From Natrialbaceae archaeon B1-Br10_E2g27 (GTDB lineage Archaea > Halobacteriota > Halobacteria > Halobacteriales > Natrialbaceae), in NCBI GenBank assembly GCA_001563885.1, contig LKMM01000136.1, positions 1 through 7,005 of the forward strand: a stretch of 7,005 bases of DNA. Reading direction: 5' to 3'. Below the pieces are notes generated by a model. The model searched no databases. It was not told the DNA's origin and saw nothing but the letters and a program-made list of their open reading frames with translations. The position numbers and the translations under genes were made by a program. Positions 4,792-7,005 of this stretch are shown here, in pieces; position 1 is the stretch's first letter; each line of letters begins with the position of its first letter.

Positions 4792-5600
4792 TGACACAGG
4801 AAGACACCATCGCCGAGGCGATTAGTTTGCTACAGGAACTTGGACTCAAAGAGTACGAAGCGCGTTGTTTTATGGCGCTCACACAGCTTTCGACTGGGAC
4901 TGCAAAGGAGATTCACGAAATCTCTGAGGTGCCACGAACGCGGGTATACGATGCGATCCGCGTCCTCGAGTCACAGGGGCTGGTCGAAGTCCAGCATACG
5001 AGTCCACAGCGGTTTCGAGCCGCAACCATCGACGAGGCAACCCAGACGTTAAAACAGAAGTACGAAAGTCGGATCGATACGCTCGAGTCGTATCTCGAGA
5101 CGACCGAGGTACGCGAACCCGACCGAGAGACCGACCAGCTACAGGAGGTGTGGTCGTTGACCGGCACCGAGGCAATCGCATCGCGGACACTCGAGTTGAT
5201 CGGGAAGGCCGAATCCGAGATTGCGTTTCTGGTCGTCGACACTGAGATCATGGGCGAGCCGGTGTTCGATGCGCTCACGACGGCCCAGAAGCGAGATGTT
5301 ACAATCTACCTTGGAGGACAGACCGACGCGATCACTGCACATCTCGGGGCGGAACTGCCCGGGGTCCAAACGTTCGAAACCGAACTGGACTGGCTCGTTG
5401 GCCCGGATCCCGACCACCAGGTTGCGATCAGCCGAATCTTGCTCATCGACCGGGAAACGCTCTTGATCGGGTCGTTTTATCCGGACGGCGACGACGAGAC
5501 GAGCCCGGAACGGGCGGTGTTCGCCACGGGCCTGGAAAACGGCGTCGTCGTGCTCCTTCGTCGGCTAATCGCCTCGGGCCTGGAGATGGCTCCGAACTGA
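4791..5600 (+). CDS. TrmB-family transcriptional regulator
   Basis: A 269-residue regulator. Residues 5-80 form the TrmB winged helix-turn-helix: AISLLQELGLKEYEARCFMAL, then GTAKEIHEISEVPRTRVYDAIRVLESQGLVEVQHTSPQRFRA, where PRTRVYDAIRVLE (48-60) is the recognition helix. Residues 82-105 look like a dimerising coiled coil (ATQTLKQKYESRIDTLESYL). Residues 118-265 are an alpha/beta effector domain (EVWSLTGTEAIASRTLELIGKAESEIAFLVVD ... DVTIYLGG ... RILLIDRETLLIGSFYP), shorter than the sugar-binding domain of classical TrmB, as in many haloarchaeal paralogues. The effector ligand is unknown; in the family it is often a sugar or other metabolite. The ATG at 4791 lies about 38 bp after a TATA box. 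No metabolic gene is adjacent in an operon, so its targets cannot be read from context. It is convergent with the DICT operon. Confidence 0.92.
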   Translation: MTQEDTIAEAISLLQELGLKEYEARCFMALTQLSTGTAKEIHEISEVPRTRVYDAIRVLESQGLVEVQHTSPQRFRAATIDEATQTLKQKYESRIDTLESYLETTEVREPDRETDQLQEVWSLTGTEAIASRTLELIGKAESEIAFLVVDTEIMGEPVFDALTTAQKRDVTIYLGGQTDAITAHLGAELPGVQTFETELDWLVGPDPDHQVAISRILLIDRETLLIGSFYPDGDDETSPERAVFATGLENGVVVLLRRLIASGLEMAPN

Positions 5601-5628
5601 TATCCCTGCTGGCACAAGAGGATCGCCA

Positions 5629-5689
5629 CCCCTGATATCGGGGCGTTAGTTCGACGTTTTGAAAACCGGCTGGTGAATCACGCCAGCCG
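5629..5689. terminator. Candidate bidirectional terminator
   Basis: Three parts lie in a row. CCCC (5629-5632) and GGGG (5640-5643) can pair over a 7-base loop. GTTTT-G-AAAAC (5656-5666) gives a T4 run on either strand. CGGCTGG (5667-5673) pairs with CCAGCCG (5683-5689). For minus-strand transcripts from the DICT operon the strong hairpin is followed one base later by TTTT, a good terminator-like layout. For trmB transcripts the weaker hairpin precedes TTTT by 13 bases. Confidence 0.4.
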
Positions 5690-5701
5690 TCGACGGGACG
5701 T

Positions 5702-5752
5702 TCACAGTGGCAAGCCTGTCAGTGGCCTGCAGGTCAACTGATGACACTGTGA
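5702..5752. repeat. Nested inverted repeats (51 bp)
   Basis: TCACAGTG (5702-5709) is the exact reverse complement of CACTGTGA (5745-5752). Inside it TCAGT (5719-5723) pairs with ACTGA (5737-5741), and the centre is the palindrome CCTGCAGG (5726-5733). The three pairs are nearly concentric, so an RNA could fold into an interrupted stem. It might be a structured 3' end, a protein-binding site or the trace of a small mobile repeat. Confidence 0.4.
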
Positions 5753-5825
5753 GAGATAAGTCCATTCGACGACATCTTGACCGTCACTGGACCGTGTATG
5801 TTCACGTTCCGTGTGCAAACGGCTC

Positions 5826-6560
5826 TCAGTCAGCCTGGCGTGGCGTCATTGCCTCGAGGTGCTCGAGTAGGTCATCGACGAACGCGGGATCGTACGTCCA
5901 GAAGCCGACGTAGGTGTCGGGGTCGCGTTCTTCGGCGATCAGCGCACACTTCTGGAGGTCGGTGCCGCCACCGTCGAAGACGGCAAACCAGTAGCGTTCG
6001 ATCGTCTCGCTGTCGTCGGTGATAATCCTGACTCCCTCGAGTGGCTCAGTTGGTTCCTCGGGCACGAAGGCCGTAACCGAAAGCGATCTATCGGCCCCAA
6101 GGCGTTCGTAGACGTTGGCCTGTGTCTCGAGTGCATCCGATCGCTGGAAGCCGGCGTACAACCGTCCGTGGCCGACACGCCAGGCTCGACTTTCGATTTC
6201 GCGACTCGTCGCGAGCAGTTGTCGCCGACTGTAGGAACTAAACAGGGTGTTCTCGAGGAAATCGAACAGGTCGCTGAGATCGGCATCCGTCTCGTCGATG
6301 TGCCAGGGTGGGTGGATCTCAGGCGAGAGGATATCGTCGAGGTGATCGAGACCAACCGCGCCGAGAAACGACGACTCATCGTCGCGGACGACGACGAAAC
6401 CCGGATCGGCGAGCGTTGTGGGAAGCCGTTGTTCGATGTCGACGTTGTGGACTGCAAACTGGCGGCGAAGCTCCCGGATGCGTTCCTCGTCGTCGGCATG
6501 GACCTCGAGGCGTTTTCGCTGATTCTCGACCATCCGCAGGCTTTCACGAAACGTCGTCAT
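5826..6560 (-). CDS. DICT sensory domain-containing protein
   Basis: A 244-residue soluble protein. The N-terminal part (1-90) begins with a charged helical stretch (FRESLRMVENQRKRLEVHADDEERIRELRRQ), followed by a strand GFVVVRDDESSFLGAVGLDHLDDIL. Residues about 95-235 resemble a DICT domain: LFDFLENTLFSSYSRRQLLATSREIESRAWRVGHGRLYAGFQ, then YERLGADRSLSVTAFVPEE, and the C-terminal strands RYWFAVFDGGG, KCALIAEE and YVGFWTYDP. DICT is a ligand-binding sensor module first described in diguanylate cyclases and two-component systems; its ligand is unknown. No HTH, kinase or cyclase domain is attached here. It probably works with the upstream DUF7344-type protein, whose gene it overlaps by 17 bp, so the two are likely translated from one mRNA. 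I recognise the family by motif recall only. Confidence 0.82.
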   Translation of the reverse strand: MTTFRESLRMVENQRKRLEVHADDEERIRELRRQFAVHNVDIEQRLPTTLADPGFVVVRDDESSFLGAVGLDHLDDILSPEIHPPWHIDETDADLSDLFDFLENTLFSSYSRRQLLATSREIESRAWRVGHGRLYAGFQRSDALETQANVYERLGADRSLSVTAFVPEEPTEPLEGVRIITDDSETIERYWFAVFDGGGTDLQKCALIAEERDPDTYVGFWTYDPAFVDDLLEHLEAMTPRQAD

Positions 6561-6912
6561 TTGCCTCGACCTCGAGCAACGACCTGACCGGGTCGGGGAC
6601 GTCTACGTCGCTTACTCGTCCCGTCTCTGACGAGTACGAAAGAAAGCCACAGTCATCGAGCCAGGGAAGGATGGCGTGGTGGAGGCGGATTCGGGCACGG
6701 CTGTGATCCGCTGGCGTCCCGACCCGGTGATCGTCGGCCGCCTCAGTCCCGACGACGACCGTTGCGAGGTCCTCGAGGGTCGCCTCGGGATGGATGCTCA
6801 CGTACGCCAGTACCGTTCTGGCGTCCGCCTCGGCCAGCACTCGAAGTACCTCATCACTCGAGACGTCGCTCACGCGGTCGACAGCCGACAGCGTTGGAAA
6901 AAGGTCGTTCAT
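6544..6912 (-). CDS. DUF7344-type winged-helix protein, operon with DICT gene
   Basis: A 122-residue protein resembling the DUF7344 group of haloarchaeal winged-helix proteins. After a variable leader (1-18) come SSDEVLRVLAEADARTVLAYVSIHPEATLEDLATVVVGTE (19-57), then RARIRLHHAILPWLDDCGFLSYSSETGRVSDVDVP (72-106). The HHAILPWLDDCGFLSY part corresponds to HHVHLPKLEAYGYIEW of the other such protein in this window. The role is presumed DNA binding or regulation. The ATG at 6912 is 28 bp from a strong TATATAT box, which fits a leaderless mRNA. Its end overlaps the DICT start by 17 bp, which indicates coupled expression. I infer that the DICT protein senses a signal and this protein carries the output to DNA; no experiment is implied. 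Confidence 0.82.
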   Translation of the reverse strand: MNDLFPTLSAVDRVSDVSSDEVLRVLAEADARTVLAYVSIHPEATLEDLATVVVGTEAADDHRVGTPADHSRARIRLHHAILPWLDDCGFLSYSSETGRVSDVDVPDPVRSLLEVEANDDVS

Positions 6913-6936
6913 ACGAACCCGTAGCGTCCGAATGCG

Positions 6937-6943
6937 TATATAT
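6937..6943 (-). promoter_or_regulatory. TATA box of the DUF7344-DICT operon
   Basis: A TATATAT run, read on the minus strand as ATATATA, centred 28 bp from the ATG at 6912. It is the strongest TATA match in the window and predicts a leaderless transcript covering both genes. The last 60 bp of the window beyond it show no clear feature. Confidence 0.7.
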
Positions 6944-7005
6944 CGTGGTTACCCCACAACTGGACTGTCTCCGGTGGCAGAACGAACCAGCACAGCCACG
7001 ACCAC

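Larger units (their letters stand above)
5601..5825. other. Convergent intergenic region, trmB / DICT operon
   Basis: 225 bp between two stop codons, with no coding frame of note. It holds an 8-bp direct repeat CTGATATC (5597-5604 and 5632-5639), the terminator-like structure at 5629-5689, and a nested inverted-repeat structure at 5702-5752. About 70 bp beyond that (5753-5825) shows nothing I can name. Confidence 0.6.

Noticed and set aside
6168..6587. 139-aa plus-strand frame over the DICT gene that looks acidic and protein-like
   Set aside because: It is antisense to the DICT gene, and codon symmetry (GAC/GTC, GAG/CTC) makes antisense frames look protein-like. There is no start context or family motif.
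1..7005. CRISPR arrays, transposase genes, tRNA or rRNA
   Set aside because: No regularly spaced repeats, no transposase-like reading frame and no tRNA-like or rRNA-like sequence were seen on either strand.

Overview
The window reads as chromosomal DNA of a haloarchaeon, most likely from the Natrialbales side (Natrinema/Haloterrigena/Natronorubrum-like). The proteins are rich in Asp and Glu, third codon positions are G/C-rich, CTCGAG is very frequent, and there is an archaeal TFIIB. TATA-like boxes sit about 25-30 bp before several start codons with no Shine-Dalgarno sequence, which implies leaderless mRNAs. The genus is a guess. Nothing looks like a phage, insertion sequence, CRISPR array, tRNA or rRNA.

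Layout. (1) 1-351: the 3' part of an acyl-CoA thioesterase gene whose start lies outside the window. It is convergent with, and overlaps by 4 bp, a small glycine-rich membrane protein gene (348-587, minus). (2) 717-1700, minus: a full-length transcription factor B. Its upstream region (1701-1894) holds an inverted repeat over a TATA-like box and a perfect 16-bp palindrome. (3) 1895-2869, minus, and 2987-4081, plus: a divergent pair of an aldo/keto reductase and glutamate-cysteine ligase (gshA), sharing a 117-bp promoter region. A GC-rich hyphenated palindrome lies between the gshA TATA box and its start codon. (4) 4179-4481, plus: a small winged-helix protein of the DUF7344 kind, AT-rich in its 5' half. 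It is followed by 309 bp without a convincing gene, but with a duplicated promoter-proximal segment. (5) 4791-5600, plus: a TrmB-family regulator. (6) 5601-5825: a convergent intergenic region with hairpins around a palindromic T/A tract, probably a two-way terminator. (7) 6912 down to 5826, minus: a two-gene operon of a second DUF7344-type protein and a DICT sensory-domain protein, overlapping by 17 bp, behind a clear TATATAT box.

How the genes fit together. gshA supplies gamma-glutamylcysteine, the main small thiol of haloarchaea. The neighbouring reductase may act on carbonyl compounds in the same stress physiology, but that is inference from the shared promoter region. The rest is mostly transcriptional control: one TFB, one TrmB, two DUF7344-type proteins and one DICT sensor. 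No unmistakably new multi-gene system is visible. The best leads are the DUF7344-DICT operon, the repeat that ends at the trmB start codon, and the promoter palindromes of gshA and tfb.
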